Shown piece after piece: positions 1 through 10,123 of a DNA stretch of 64,000 nucleotides (position 1 is the first letter of the stretch; every line of letters starts with the position of its first letter). This DNA comes from Actinomycetes bacterium (GTDB lineage: Bacteria > Actinomycetota > Acidimicrobiia > Acidimicrobiales > Bog-793). The stretch lies in assembly GCA_021809425.1 (NCBI GenBank), contig JAKBAA010000006.1, positions 1 through 64,000 on the forward strand, read 5' to 3'. Made by a program: the position numbers and the translations under genes. The notes under the pieces were generated by a model, which had not been told where the DNA came from, made no database searches, and saw nothing but the letters and a program-made list of their open reading frames with translations.

Positions 1-65
1 CGGCGAGCGACCGGATGGGGCGCATCGGCCGCGTCCAGGCGGCCGAGCCGTCGGCGACGTGGAGG

Positions 66-860
66 TCAGATCCAGCTCGGCGGCACGGGCAGCGCCGCTC
101 GCCCGGCCAGCGAGCCGGCGAGCCGGTGCAGCACGGCCGGCCCGGCCCGCCCGGTCAGCCAGGCCAGCAGGTCGTCCCATCGACCCGTGACAACGCCTTC
201 CGGCTCGCCCCGGCCGAGCCGGAACGCCCCGTGCCGGCCCTCGGCGACGAGGGTGAGCGTCGGGCACGCCTCCCGCCCCGAGAGGGACTCGGCAACCTCG
301 GCGAGGAGCGCCTCGCCGAAGTCGTCCGGGAGCGCCGCAAAGCCCGAGCCGGCGCCGAGGTCGACGGCGTGCACCCACACCTCACGGGCGCGCAGCCAGG
401 GAACGACCGAGGCGGGCACGGTACGACCGAGGGCGGTGCGGATGGTGGCTGCCCACTGGCCGGGCAGGAGCTGCGCGCAGCCGTCCTCGAAGCGCGCCTG
501 CGCCGACCGCAATTGCTCGAGGAGCGCCCCCCAGGGCTGGCACGACCAGGTGGCGATGTCCTCGGCCCGCTGGTCGGCACTGGCATACATCGGCGTCTCC
601 TCACCGGTCGCCGCCCAGTGCAGGAGGTTGCACAGGGCCGCGGCGTTGCAGGCGACGTGCGCAACCACCTCCTTGCGCGACCAGCCGGGCAGCAGGGACG
701 CCAGGGCGGCGTCCTCGGGCGAGAGTGAGGTCGCCGCCCGCTCGAAGCACGCGCCGCCGAGCCTGGCCCACGAGCGCGTCACGGCGAGATCGGGGTGGGC
801 AACCGCCCCCCTGCCGCTCGCAGGGCCCTGCCCGGCCGCTCCCGCCGGCTCGAGCGCCAC
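66..860 (-). CDS. Maleylpyruvate isomerase-like / mycothiol-dependent (DinB-type) enzyme
   Basis: 264-aa ORF; 'LLPGWSRKEVVAHVACNAAALCNLLHWAATGE' followed by 'REVWVHAVDLGAG' fits the MDMPI N-terminal domain. Start uncertain. Confidence 0.7.
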   Translation of the reverse strand: MALEPAGAAGQGPASGRGAVAHPDLAVTRSWARLGGACFERAATSLSPEDAALASLLPGWSRKEVVAHVACNAAALCNLLHWAATGEETPMYASADQRAEDIATWSCQPWGALLEQLRSAQARFEDGCAQLLPGQWAATIRTALGRTVPASVVPWLRAREVWVHAVDLGAGSGFAALPDDFGEALLAEVAESLSGREACPTLTLVAEGRHGAFRLGRGEPEGVVTGRWDDLLAWLTGRAGPAVLHRLAGSLAGRAALPVPPSWI

Positions 861-893
861 CCTGGCCTCCCTTCCTTCCCGCCGCCCCGGCGC

Positions 894-2021
894 TCAGCGC
901 AGGCCCGGCATGACCTGCTCGGTGAACAGCGAGAGCGTCCGCTCGAACTCGCCGTGGCTGACGCTTCCGAATTGCAGGACCCCGACGAGGGTCCCGAAGC
1001 CGAGCTCGTCACGGAGGCGGGCGAGCGCCTCGCCCACGCTCGCCGGCGAGCCCGCGAGCACGTAGCCCCGCTCCATGAGGTCGTCCGGATCCAGCCGTCC
1101 GCTGCCGAGGCCACGGCGCGAGGACCGCACCCTCGCCGCCGACGCCTCGGTGAGGTAGCCGGCGGGGAAGAGCATGTCGGGGGGCATTCGCAGCAGGGTG
1201 TTGAACAGGTAGTCGACGTGCGGTCGCGCCCCGGCACGGGCCGCCTCGTCGGTCTCGGCGAGGTAGATCGGGACCGACCAGCCGAGCTGCTCGGGGTCGG
1301 CGGCATAGCCGTGCCGCTCGGTCGCCTCCTTGAACGAGGCGAAGATGCGCCGGAGCGACTCGAGGTCGGTGAAGGTCTGCAGGTAGGTGTAGCGGCGCTC
1401 GGCGGCCCACTCGATCGTCTCGCCGCTGCCCTGCGACGGGCTCCAGATCGGCGGGTGGGGCTGCTGGATCGGCCGGGGCCAGGGGTTGACGTAACGGAGC
1501 TTGTAGTGCTCCCCATACCACTCGAAGGGTCCCGGCTCGGTCCAGGCCCGCACGATCAGGTCGTGGGCCTCGTGGAACCGGTCCCGGGACGAGGCCGGGT
1601 CGAGGGCGAAGGTGTGGTACTCCGAGCCGATCCCCCGCACGAACCCGCTGACGATCCGGCCGTTCGAGAGCACGTCGAGCATGGCGACCTCCTCGGCGAC
1701 CCGCAACGGGTGATCGCGCAGCGCGATGGCGTTGCCGAGGAGGGCGATCGTGCCCCGCGTGCGCCCGATGAGGGTGGCGGCGACCAGGTTCGGCGCGGGC
1801 ATGAGCCCGTAGGCGGTCTGGTGGTGCTCGTTGACGCAGACCCCGTCGAAGCCGGCCTGGTCGTAGGCGACCAGCTCGGACAGGTAGCGCTCGTAGAGCT
1901 CCCGTCCCCGGACGGGGTCGTACTCCTTGTTGCTGAGGGTCACCCACGACGCCGCCCCGCTGTCGCGGTGGGCCTCGTCGAGGTAGGGCCAGGGCATGAG
2001 ATGGAACCCGTAGAAGCGCAT
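894..2021 (-). CDS. LLM-class flavin-dependent oxidoreductase (luciferase-like)
   Basis: MRFYGFHLMPWPYLDE...GFDGVCVNEHHQTAYGLMPAPNLVAATLIGRT...; start set at the ATG (2019-2021) overlapping the upstream stop (TGATG). Confidence 0.85.
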   Translation of the reverse strand: MRFYGFHLMPWPYLDEAHRDSGAASWVTLSNKEYDPVRGRELYERYLSELVAYDQAGFDGVCVNEHHQTAYGLMPAPNLVAATLIGRTRGTIALLGNAIALRDHPLRVAEEVAMLDVLSNGRIVSGFVRGIGSEYHTFALDPASSRDRFHEAHDLIVRAWTEPGPFEWYGEHYKLRYVNPWPRPIQQPHPPIWSPSQGSGETIEWAAERRYTYLQTFTDLESLRRIFASFKEATERHGYAADPEQLGWSVPIYLAETDEAARAGARPHVDYLFNTLLRMPPDMLFPAGYLTEASAARVRSSRRGLGSGRLDPDDLMERGYVLAGSPASVGEALARLRDELGFGTLVGVLQFGSVSHGEFERTLSLFTEQVMPGLR

Positions 2022-2824
2022 CACGCCACGCCCCACGTGCGCGCCGCCAGGAAGGGGGCGATCTCGGCGCGGACCGCCTCGGGAGCCTCGAGGTGGGGCA
2101 GGTGGCCGGTGCCGGCGATCGTGACGGTCCGGGCCTTCCCGATCCCCCCGGCGTACCGCTCGGCGGTCCGGCTCGACACCACCCGGTCGTCGGCGCCCCA
2201 GACCACCAGGGTCGGTGCCGCGATCCGGTGGAGCCGGTGACCGAGGCCGGGGTCGTGCAGGTACGGGTTCCAGCCGAGGTGGGCCATGGCCGCCCGGTTC
2301 CGGAGGTAGCGGGCGTGCAGCTCGAGGTCGCCGGCGAGGCGCTCGGCGGCGAGGACCGCCTGCTCCACGGCGGAGGGCGTGTGGTACAGGGCCGTCGCCG
2401 CCTGGACCGGGTCGAGGAGGAAGAGGTCCGTCTCGTGGCCGCCCGGCGGCCGGAGACCGAGGGCCCCCACGAGCGCGAGCCGCTCGACTCGGCCGGGCTC
2501 GATCGTGGCGAGATCGGCCGCCAACCAGCCGCCGAGCCCAGCGCCCACCACGCTCGCCCGCTCGAGCGCCAGGGCGTCCATCACGTCGAGCATGAAGAAG
2601 GCCAGGTCGTGCACGCTCGAGCAGCCCGGGCGCTCGGCGCTCCCGTTGAAGCCTGCCAGGTCCGGGCGGACGACGGCGAAGCTGGCCGAGAGCCCCTCGA
2701 GCACGGCCGGCCACTCGCCGAGATCCTCCTCGTCGTGCAAGTACAGCAGTGGCGAGCCCTCGCCATCTGCGAGAACGCGGACGGCGCTGCCGCGCACGTC
2801 GACGACCTGCTCGGTGACGGGCAA
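2021..2824 (-). CDS. Alpha/beta hydrolase
   Basis: 267 aa; 'VVGAGLGGWLAADLA' nucleophile-elbow-like, 'GADDRVV', 'GTGHLPHLEAPEAV' C-terminal His region; overlaps the LLM gene by one base. Confidence 0.8.
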   Translation of the reverse strand: MPVTEQVVDVRGSAVRVLADGEGSPLLYLHDEEDLGEWPAVLEGLSASFAVVRPDLAGFNGSAERPGCSSVHDLAFFMLDVMDALALERASVVGAGLGGWLAADLATIEPGRVERLALVGALGLRPPGGHETDLFLLDPVQAATALYHTPSAVEQAVLAAERLAGDLELHARYLRNRAAMAHLGWNPYLHDPGLGHRLHRIAAPTLVVWGADDRVVSSRTAERYAGGIGKARTVTIAGTGHLPHLEAPEAVRAEIAPFLAARTWGVA

Positions 2825-3019
2825 CAGCCGCTCCCCCTTCCGGCGTCAGCCTCCGCTTGGCCTTCCACTGGCGAGACGTGCCGCCAGGTGGACCGAGCCG
2901 ATGATAGGCGAGCCGGAGCGCGACAAGCGCCTTAAGAATGGGCAGGCTGCCCGATGCGGGAGCGGCCGCCACCTCCGTACGTTCGCACTAGCGCTGCACG
3001 CGGGCGAAAGGGGCAGGTG

Positions 3020-3502
3020 ATGGATTGGAGCAAGCTCACCAAGCTCGACTACTGGGCGGCTGGCCTGGCGCTCGCGCTGGCGGTCGACCTGTTGGCCTTG
3101 CCCTGGGTCGACGTGTCGGTCGGGCCCTACTCGTACTCGAGCGCCGGCACCGGCAGCCCGGACGGCTTCCTCGGCGTGCTGGCACTTCTCGTGGCCCTCG
3201 CCGTCGCGGCCGACGTGGTGCTGGCGCGCCTGGCGCCGTCGGTGCGGGTGGCCGCGCTCGAGGCGTTCGGGCGCGGGCGCGCCCGGCTCCTTGCCGCAAC
3301 CGGTGCGGCCGCGCTCGTCGTGCTGAAGCTACTCCTCCACCCGCACCCGAGCTACCTCGGCGCCGGCTGCTGGACGGCGCTCGTGCTCGCCGCCGGCCTC
3401 GTCGTCACGACCGCCCGCCTGCGGGTGCCGTCCGAGACGGTCGGTGCGCGTGGTGCGGGTGCCGGGACGACCACCCCGCGGGCTCCCGGCACGGGTGCCT
3501 GA
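3020..3502 (+). CDS. Small membrane protein (about 4 TM helices), unknown function
   Basis: MDWSKLTKLDYWAAGLALALAVDLLALPWVDV...; ATG preceded by a purine-rich 'gaaaggggcagg' SD; several hydrophobic segments. Confidence 0.65.
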   Translation: MDWSKLTKLDYWAAGLALALAVDLLALPWVDVSVGPYSYSSAGTGSPDGFLGVLALLVALAVAADVVLARLAPSVRVAALEAFGRGRARLLAATGAAALVVLKLLLHPHPSYLGAGCWTALVLAAGLVVTTARLRVPSETVGARGAGAGTTTPRAPGTGA

Positions 3503-3673
3503 ACGCCGGTGGCCGCCGAGCGCCCGGGCCCCGGCCGCCCGCGGCACAACGTCGAGAGGATCGCCGAGGCGGCTGGACAGGCGGGGACCCGAACGAGGAC
3601 CGCGGTCGTCGACAGGTCGGGTCGGCTCGGGCCACGGCGCCACGAGGGTGGGTCGTCGATCGAGGAGGTAGCG

Positions 3674-4225
3674 ATGGATCACGAGGTCGGCAAGCGTTTC
3701 GTCCGTACCTGCGCCCTGGGCGTGGTCGCAGCGACGGGTCTCGTCGCCTCGGCTGCCGCGGCGCCGCTCGCGGGGGCCATGCAGACGCCGATGCGCCAGC
3801 CCAGCTGCTCCTGGCCGGTCTCGAGCGGGCAGATCGACGCGACCCTCGGCGTGCACGTGACGAGCTCGGGCAAGGGCATGCAGTTCGCCGAGCCCGTGCC
3901 CACCGGCACCGTCCGCTGGACCATGTGCGTCTACTACGCCGACGGCGGCACCAAGGCCGGCGCGGCCGGCGACGTCTTCCTCGAGTACTTCGGCGGGGTG
4001 GGGACCCACCAGATGTTCATGTTCCTCGAGAGCGGGTTCACCCAGTCGAAGCACATCCAGCACGTGACGACGGTGCACGGGATGGGCTCCGAGGCGTTCT
4101 ACGCGATCGCCTCGCACCAGACGTATCTGATGGTGCACGTGGGCGCAACCATGTTCATCGTGGTCGCAGCGCGCCCACCGGCGAAGGTGCTCGGTCTCGG
4201 CCGGATCGTCGCCCGAGCGCTGTAG
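3674..4225 (+). CDS. Secreted protein of unknown function
   Basis: SD 'gaggaggta' 5 nt before the ATG; signal peptide MDHEVGKRFVRTCALGVVAATGLVASAAAAPLAGA; 183 aa. Confidence 0.65.
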   Translation: MDHEVGKRFVRTCALGVVAATGLVASAAAAPLAGAMQTPMRQPSCSWPVSSGQIDATLGVHVTSSGKGMQFAEPVPTGTVRWTMCVYYADGGTKAGAAGDVFLEYFGGVGTHQMFMFLESGFTQSKHIQHVTTVHGMGSEAFYAIASHQTYLMVHVGATMFIVVAARPPAKVLGLGRIVARAL

Positions 4226-4569
4226 GGCGGGCCCGCGTCCTGTGGACCGCGGGACTCGCCGAGGGTGCGTCCCCGAGGCACCTGTGAAGCATCTATGACG
4301 ACGTGGTGAGGAGTCGGTGATGGCCGCGCCGTGCCCGCTTCGCAGGGGTGCCGGCGTCTTACACTCCGCGCGCGAGGAGTGCACCGATCCGTCATCCATC
4401 ATGGGTCATCCGCCGTCCGTCGTCCGCCATCCGTCACCGGTCAGGCGGCCGAGCGGTGGTGGGTGGGCCGGGCACAAGGGGGGGCGATGACCGCCACGAC
4501 GGCGTTGGCGAGGGTGGCCCGCATCGTGCCGCTCGTGCCGTCGCCGTCCTCCCACCGCGGCGGGAGCTG

Positions 4570-6981
4570 ATGGGCCCCGTCGTGGCGCACCACCGGGTCG
4601 GGCGGCGGGCGCGGCGGGCGCGCCGGGCGCGTGGCCGTGTGGCTGGGCTCGCTGGCGCGCTCGCCATCGCCGTCGTCGTGCTCGTCCTCGTCGTGCTCGC
4701 CCTCGCCGGCCCGGCCGCCGTGGCGAGCCCGCGACCGGCGCGTGCCACCGGGGAGGCGCCCTCGCTCGGGCCGGCAGCGCGCGGCCTGATCGCCTTCCGG
4801 GACGCCGCCGGGATCGGGGTGCTCGACCCGGTGACGGGGCGGCAGCGCCTCCTGCTCGCCGTGCCGAGCGCCTGCACGGCCACCGCTGGGCTCGGGGGCG
4901 TCCCCGCCGTCGATCTGGCGGGCCCCGTCTGGGCACCTTCGACCGGCGCGGGGGCGCGCCTGTTGTTCTGGCTGACCGACTGGCAGTACCACGCCAGCCC
5001 CGGTTGCGACCTTCCGCTCCCGCCGAGCTTCGTGCGCGTGGGTGCACCGATCCTCGTGGAGGCGGACCCCTTCACGGGCACGCTCGCCGCCGTCGCCGCC
5101 GCACCCACGGGGCTTCCCTGCCAACCCGGCGCCGACGTCGCCGCCGTGCCCGGTGCGATCGCCTTCACCGACGGGGGGTGCGACGAGCCCACCGTCGAGG
5201 CCCTCGCGCTCCCCCTGCGCCCGGGCGCGCAGCCCGTGACCGCGGTGCTGCCGCCCGACCGGGCGGCGTCCTGCGGGTGCCAGACGGTCGACGCCCTCCT
5301 CGGGCCGGGCCCCGCAGGCCGGCTCCTCTACAAGCAGGTGCACGTCGGGTCGCCGGGCGCGCCGCCGCCGTCGCTCGGGTGGTGGAGCCCGACCGGGCGG
5401 GTCGCCGGGCTCCTCACGCCGGCGCCACCCCGCGTGCTGTGGAGCCACCTCGCCGATTCGGCCGCCTCCCCGAGCGGCCGCCTCGAGGCCTTTGCCGCCG
5501 GTGCCGCCGGTGCCGGCGTGCTCGACCTGGCCACCGGGGCGTGGGCGCCGATGCCGCTGCCGGCGTGTGGGCGTCACTGCGGCGGCGCCGTCGCCGTGTC
5601 GTTCTCGCCGGGCGGCGGCCGGCTGGCGGTGGCCTCGAGCGGCGACCTCGTCGTCGACCCGGCGACGGGCAAGGGCTCCCCCGCGGTCCTCCTCGGAGGG
5701 GCGGGGGTGGCGGACGCCAGCTGGTCGGGGCCCATTGGCGTCTCGCTCGCCACGACGCCCCCCGTGCCGCTGGCGCGGGCGCTCGGGTCGCTGTTCGCGT
5801 CGTTCGCCAAGTGGTGGGGATCGGGGCTCACGGCGACGTGGCGCGTGGACCCGGCGGCGATGGCCGCCCCCGCCGTCTCGGTCGTCTCGCTCCCCGGTCC
5901 GGCGAGCGCCCTCGTCATGGTCTCCGAGGACGTCGCCCTCGCTGCCGGCGGGGGGAAGACGTGGCGCAGCACCGACGGCGGCCGGACGTGGGCCACGGTG
6001 ACCGCCCACTGCGCCCAGCTCCCGATGGCCGGCTCGGACGTCCCCCCGTGCGACATCGCGCGGATGGCCGCCTTGCCGGGAGGGGTGGTGCTGGCGGCCG
6101 GTGGACCGGCGTTCGGACCAGCCGGCGGGTCGACGGGCATCTGGCGCTCGACGGACACCGGGCTGCGATGGCAGCGCCAGCCGTTCAAGGGAAGCGTCAT
6201 CGAGGGAGGGCCGTGGGCGGCCGGATCGACGGCCTACCTGCTCACCGCGGCCGCCCTGCCGAACGGCCAGCCTGTCCCCACCGCTGCCAGCCTGTCCCTG
6301 CTCGCCTCCACCGACGCGGGCCGGACCTGGCGCACGGTCCTCGCCGTCCCGCGGCGCGACCCCTCGAAGGGTGCGACGGCCGCGCGGTTCGACCGCTTCT
6401 TCGTCCTCGGCCCGGGGCGCTTCGCCGAGCTGTACGAGGCTGGCGACTGCTCGCTGCCCACCGACCTGCGGCTGAGCACCGACGGCGGGCGGACGTGGCT
6501 GCACGCGTCGCCGCCCGTCCCCCTCGAGCCCGCCGCCCTCCTCGAGACGCTCCCGGGGCGCCTCGTGCTCGGCAGTCGCTTCTGCAGCGCGGCGGCCCCT
6601 TCCTATGGGGAAGGGATCTTCACCCACCCCGCCGGCGCTCCCGGGTCCTGGTCCCCGGCCCGGCTGCCCCCCCCGTACCTCGACCGCTACGGGCTCGGGC
6701 CGGGCAGCCGCTTTCCTGCCTCGGCGCCGGGCGTCGACCCGCTGTCGGTGGCGGCGATCGCCTTCCCGAACGGGGCCGACGGCATCGCCGTCGGCTCCGC
6801 CGTGACGACGAGCACGGACCGCTACGGCGACCCGCAGGCCGATCCGACGGTGACGGCGAGCGAGAGCCTCGTCCTCGTGAGCCACGACGGCGGGACCACC
6901 TGGTCGGACGAGTCGTTGCCGGGTAGCGGGCTCGAGCTGCTCGCCTGCGCGGGCCCGGGACACTGCCTGGCCGCGGGGTAG
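4570..6981 (+). CDS. Membrane-anchored/secreted beta-propeller protein with Asp-box (BNR) repeats
   Basis: Hydrophobic N-terminus; repeated S-x-D-x-G-x-T-W boxes: STDGGRTWATV, STDTGLRWQRQ, STDAGRTWRTV, STDGGRTWLHA, SHDGGTTWSDE. Start chosen at ATG 4570 rather than the ORF-track start. Confidence 0.7.
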   Translation: MGPVVAHHRVGRRARRARRARGRVAGLAGALAIAVVVLVLVVLALAGPAAVASPRPARATGEAPSLGPAARGLIAFRDAAGIGVLDPVTGRQRLLLAVPSACTATAGLGGVPAVDLAGPVWAPSTGAGARLLFWLTDWQYHASPGCDLPLPPSFVRVGAPILVEADPFTGTLAAVAAAPTGLPCQPGADVAAVPGAIAFTDGGCDEPTVEALALPLRPGAQPVTAVLPPDRAASCGCQTVDALLGPGPAGRLLYKQVHVGSPGAPPPSLGWWSPTGRVAGLLTPAPPRVLWSHLADSAASPSGRLEAFAAGAAGAGVLDLATGAWAPMPLPACGRHCGGAVAVSFSPGGGRLAVASSGDLVVDPATGKGSPAVLLGGAGVADASWSGPIGVSLATTPPVPLARALGSLFASFAKWWGSGLTATWRVDPAAMAAPAVSVVSLPGPASALVMVSEDVALAAGGGKTWRSTDGGRTWATVTAHCAQLPMAGSDVPPCDIARMAALPGGVVLAAGGPAFGPAGGSTGIWRSTDTGLRWQRQPFKGSVIEGGPWAAGSTAYLLTAAALPNGQPVPTAASLSLLASTDAGRTWRTVLAVPRRDPSKGATAARFDRFFVLGPGRFAELYEAGDCSLPTDLRLSTDGGRTWLHASPPVPLEPAALLETLPGRLVLGSRFCSAAAPSYGEGIFTHPAGAPGSWSPARLPPPYLDRYGLGPGSRFPASAPGVDPLSVAAIAFPNGADGIAVGSAVTTSTDRYGDPQADPTVTASESLVLVSHDGGTTWSDESLPGSGLELLACAGPGHCLAAG

Positions 6982-6990
6982 CGGCGCTTC

Positions 6991-8892
6991 CTACGGGGAC
7001 GCGACGACGGGGGGGCAGGCGGGCTCGGTGACCTCGACCTTGGTCGCGACGCCCCCCGCCGCGGCCGTGGCCAGGCACGGCCCGAGGCTCACGGTGCTCG
7101 CCAAGGCGCCGCCGGGCGAGAGCCGGTAGAGGGCGCGGGCTCGGTAGGGCGTGGCACAGGCGTTGCAGGCGTCGTTGAGCGGGAGCTGGAGCCACAGCTC
7201 CTCGGTGCCGTTCGGAAGCGACCGGGCCGCCTCGAGGTCGGGGGGATAGAACACGAAGAGCGGGTTGAAGCCCGGGCGGTAGCCTCCGGCCAGGCGGTAG
7301 GCGCGCTGGAGGGTCGCGTAGGCGGGGGTCGTGAGCGACGGCAACGGCGGGCGTAGGTCGGAGGGCCGGCCGTTGAGGAGGATCCAGCCGAAGCAGCCGC
7401 AGTCCATCGGGAACTCCGAGAGGGTGTAGCCGATGTCGACCCTACCGGTGTCGAGGAAGCGGATCAGGTAGGTGCGGGTGGCCTCGAAGAAGGCGACGGC
7501 GGCGGCGGAGGCTCCGTGGGCGGCCATGTAGCGGGCCACGCAGGCCTGGACCGCGGCCGCCGAGGCCGTCGCCGCGAAGCACAGCTGGGAGACCGCGACC
7601 TGGCCGCCCCTCGTCGCGTCCGGCCACACGGCGCTCGGACCGGTGCGCCCGCCGGCGGACGGGGCGGCCGACGTGGTGATCGGGACCACCGACCACGTGC
7701 GGCCGCCGTCGTGGGTCATGAGGAGCCGGTCGGGCGACGGACCCGTCGTCGGGCGCCCGTCGACGACGACGCCCACCGAGGGGCTGACGAAGGAGAGCCC
7801 CGACAGCCCGGCACCGCCGTCGTCGAGGGTCGTGACCGCCCAGTGCCGCCCGGCGTCGGCGGAGCGGTCGAGGAACCCCGCACCCGAGCTGGCAGCGAGC
7901 ACGAGCAGTGAGGGGCTCGGTGCCGCGAACGCCTGGGTAAGCCCTTCGAGCGGGGCGGTGCCGACGGGACGGGTGGAGATCCCGCCGTCGGTCGACTCGA
8001 GCACCTGCTTCTCCTCCTGGCCGGCACCGGGGTTCCCTGCGCACAGCTCGAAGAGGGTGGAGCCCCCCGGGGAGGCCAGCTCGGCGAGGTCGATCGCCCA
8101 GGACGGCCGATAGCAGGGGTCGGGCATCCGACTCCACGACGTGCCCGCATCGGTGGTGCGCCAGATCGTCACCGCGGCGAGCGGACGCCGCGGCCACATC
8201 GCCACCCAGCCGGTTGCTCCGCCGAAGAGGAGCCGGGCGTCGGAGAAGCCGCCGATGCCGGTCACGACCTGCCAGGTGCTCGTGCCGACCCGGGCGCGCT
8301 CGAGGCGGAGGGAGGGCGCAAGGCAGCCGGGGTTCATCGACCAGCAGCTGGCGACGACGGCCCAGGCGGTGCCGGCGTCCACGGCGACGTCCAGCACCGG
8401 CCCCCCCGGGTGCAATGCCTGCCAGTGGCCCGGGCCGGCGGTGGTGGCCCACAGCCCGGGCCCGTAGGCGTAGTCGCTCGCCCTGGTGAACAGGACCGTG
8501 CCGACGGCGTCCGCCGGGACGGCGGACGTCCCGGTGGGTGGGCTGGCGACGGGCGCCGGCGGGGCCGGCTCGCTGGTCCAGCTCCTTCCGCCGTCGGACG
8601 TGGCGGCAAGGGCGGCACAGGTCCCCGTCGCGCACGGCGTCGCGCCGAGCACGAGTCCCTCGGTGGCCGACACGAAGCTCGCCGACAGTGGCGCGAAGCG
8701 CGCCGAGGCGCCCTGTGCCGGCCCGGCAGGCGATGCCGAGCCCCCCGACGCCCCGGCTGCGGGAAGGCGGACGACGACAAGGGCTGCGACGAGAAGCAGG
8801 GCTGCGACGACGGCGGGGCCTGCAGCGCCGACGGGGGCTGCAGCGCCGAGGCGCCCCCTCACGGCTCGGCCCCGTGCGCACCCGGTGCTCAT
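6991..8892 (-). CDS. Secreted beta-propeller protein with Asp-box (BNR) repeats
   Basis: N-terminal signal/TM; TSDGGRSWTSE, TTDAGTSWSRM, SADAGRHWAVT, THDGGRTWSVV. Start at ATG 8892 with SD AAGGGGGCAGCGAC. Confidence 0.7.
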   Translation of the reverse strand: MSTGCARGRAVRGRLGAAAPVGAAGPAVVAALLLVAALVVVRLPAAGASGGSASPAGPAQGASARFAPLSASFVSATEGLVLGATPCATGTCAALAATSDGGRSWTSEPAPPAPVASPPTGTSAVPADAVGTVLFTRASDYAYGPGLWATTAGPGHWQALHPGGPVLDVAVDAGTAWAVVASCWSMNPGCLAPSLRLERARVGTSTWQVVTGIGGFSDARLLFGGATGWVAMWPRRPLAAVTIWRTTDAGTSWSRMPDPCYRPSWAIDLAELASPGGSTLFELCAGNPGAGQEEKQVLESTDGGISTRPVGTAPLEGLTQAFAAPSPSLLVLAASSGAGFLDRSADAGRHWAVTTLDDGGAGLSGLSFVSPSVGVVVDGRPTTGPSPDRLLMTHDGGRTWSVVPITTSAAPSAGGRTGPSAVWPDATRGGQVAVSQLCFAATASAAAVQACVARYMAAHGASAAAVAFFEATRTYLIRFLDTGRVDIGYTLSEFPMDCGCFGWILLNGRPSDLRPPLPSLTTPAYATLQRAYRLAGGYRPGFNPLFVFYPPDLEAARSLPNGTEELWLQLPLNDACNACATPYRARALYRLSPGGALASTVSLGPCLATAAAGGVATKVEVTEPACPPVVASP

Positions 8893-9147
8893 GTCGCTGC
8901 CCCCTTGCGCAAACACGGCATTGACCGATCTCACGATACCCGTTCGACGACACGGTGGCGCATCTGCTCGTCGCCGGCACCCTGGAGCTGCGACGCACGG
9001 AGATCTTGCACTTGTGGAGCGCCGAGGCCGCCGCCGCACCCGCACGCGCCGCGAGGCGGGTGATCGCGGACAGCGACGCACTCGCCCGGCGCCTCGATCA
9101 GGCGGCACGCAATCGTCGAGCTCCTGCGGCGTCGCCGTTGCGTGCTG

Positions 9148-10113
9148 TCACCTCCAGAGCCGGCCCATCCACTTGAGCTGCTCGGCTCGATGGAACGCCT
9201 GGCCACCTTCGTGCCCGTTGAAGGGATACTCGATGATCTGCTTCGGGCCGCCGTAGCGGTTGTAGGCGGCGTAGACGGTCGACGGCGGGCAGATGTCGTC
9301 CATCAGCGCAACGGAGAACAGCGCGGGAGCGCGAGCCTGCGCGGCCAGGGCAGCCGCGTCGAAGTAGGCCAGCGTCTCGAACACGGCGTCGACGTGGTCG
9401 CGGTGCACCTTGAGGTAGCGAACGAGCTCGCCGTAGGGATCGCTCTCCACGATCTCGGTCGCACGCCGGAAGTCGCACAGGAACGGCACGTCCACGAGCA
9501 CACCGCAGACGTCCCCGGCCAGCGCGGCGACGGCGAGCGCGATGCCGCCACCCTGGCTGGCGCCGGCGATCGCCACGCGGTCGCTCCGTACCATCGGATG
9601 CGACCGGGCTGCCTCGACGGCGAGGACGGCGTCGGTGTAGACGCGCCGGTAGTAGTAGTCGGCCGGGCTCAGGATGCCTCGGGTCATGAAGCCCGGATAC
9701 GCCGGGGCGGCGCCCGCCGGGTCCGGGGTGTCGCCCGTCGCCCATGCCGATCCCTGCCCGCGGGTGTCCATCCGCAAGGTCGCGTAGCCGGCGAGGGTGA
9801 AGTGGTCGACCTCGACCGGGAGGCCCCGACCCCCGCCGTAGCCCTGGAACGTGACGACCGCCGGGAGCGGCTCGGTGCTCGTGGCCGGCAGCTGCAGCCA
9901 GGCGCGGATGTCGTCGCCTCGGAACCCGGAGAAGGTGACGTCGTAGGTGTCGACCAGCGTGAGGCCCGTCTCCACCCGCTCGAACCGGGGTGGGGCGGCG
10001 CAGGAACGGCTCTCCCCGAGCGTGGCCGTCCAGAAATCCGTGGCGTCGGGAGGAACGCGAAACTCCGGCGCGTACGCGCGGAGCTCCTCCTTCGGCATGT
10101 CGAGGTACGGCAA
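9148..10113 (-). CDS. Acetylxylan esterase / cephalosporin-C deacetylase family
   Basis: MPYLDMPKEELRAYAPEFRVPPDATDFWTATL...; 'GASQGGGIALAVAAL' nucleophile motif; 'NRYGGPKQIIEYPFNGHEGG' C-terminal region. Confidence 0.85.
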   Translation of the reverse strand: MPYLDMPKEELRAYAPEFRVPPDATDFWTATLGESRSCAAPPRFERVETGLTLVDTYDVTFSGFRGDDIRAWLQLPATSTEPLPAVVTFQGYGGGRGLPVEVDHFTLAGYATLRMDTRGQGSAWATGDTPDPAGAAPAYPGFMTRGILSPADYYYRRVYTDAVLAVEAARSHPMVRSDRVAIAGASQGGGIALAVAALAGDVCGVLVDVPFLCDFRRATEIVESDPYGELVRYLKVHRDHVDAVFETLAYFDAAALAAQARAPALFSVALMDDICPPSTVYAAYNRYGGPKQIIEYPFNGHEGGQAFHRAEQLKWMGRLWR

Positions 10114-10123
10114 CGCTTCCCCC

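Noticed and set aside
4348-4569. N-terminal extension of the BNR ORF
   Set aside because: Low-complexity Arg/His-rich sequence; ATG 4570 directly precedes a plausible signal/TM region.
8940-9147. Short ORFs between the BNR gene and the esterase
   Set aside because: No start/SD or motif support; consistent with intergenic DNA.
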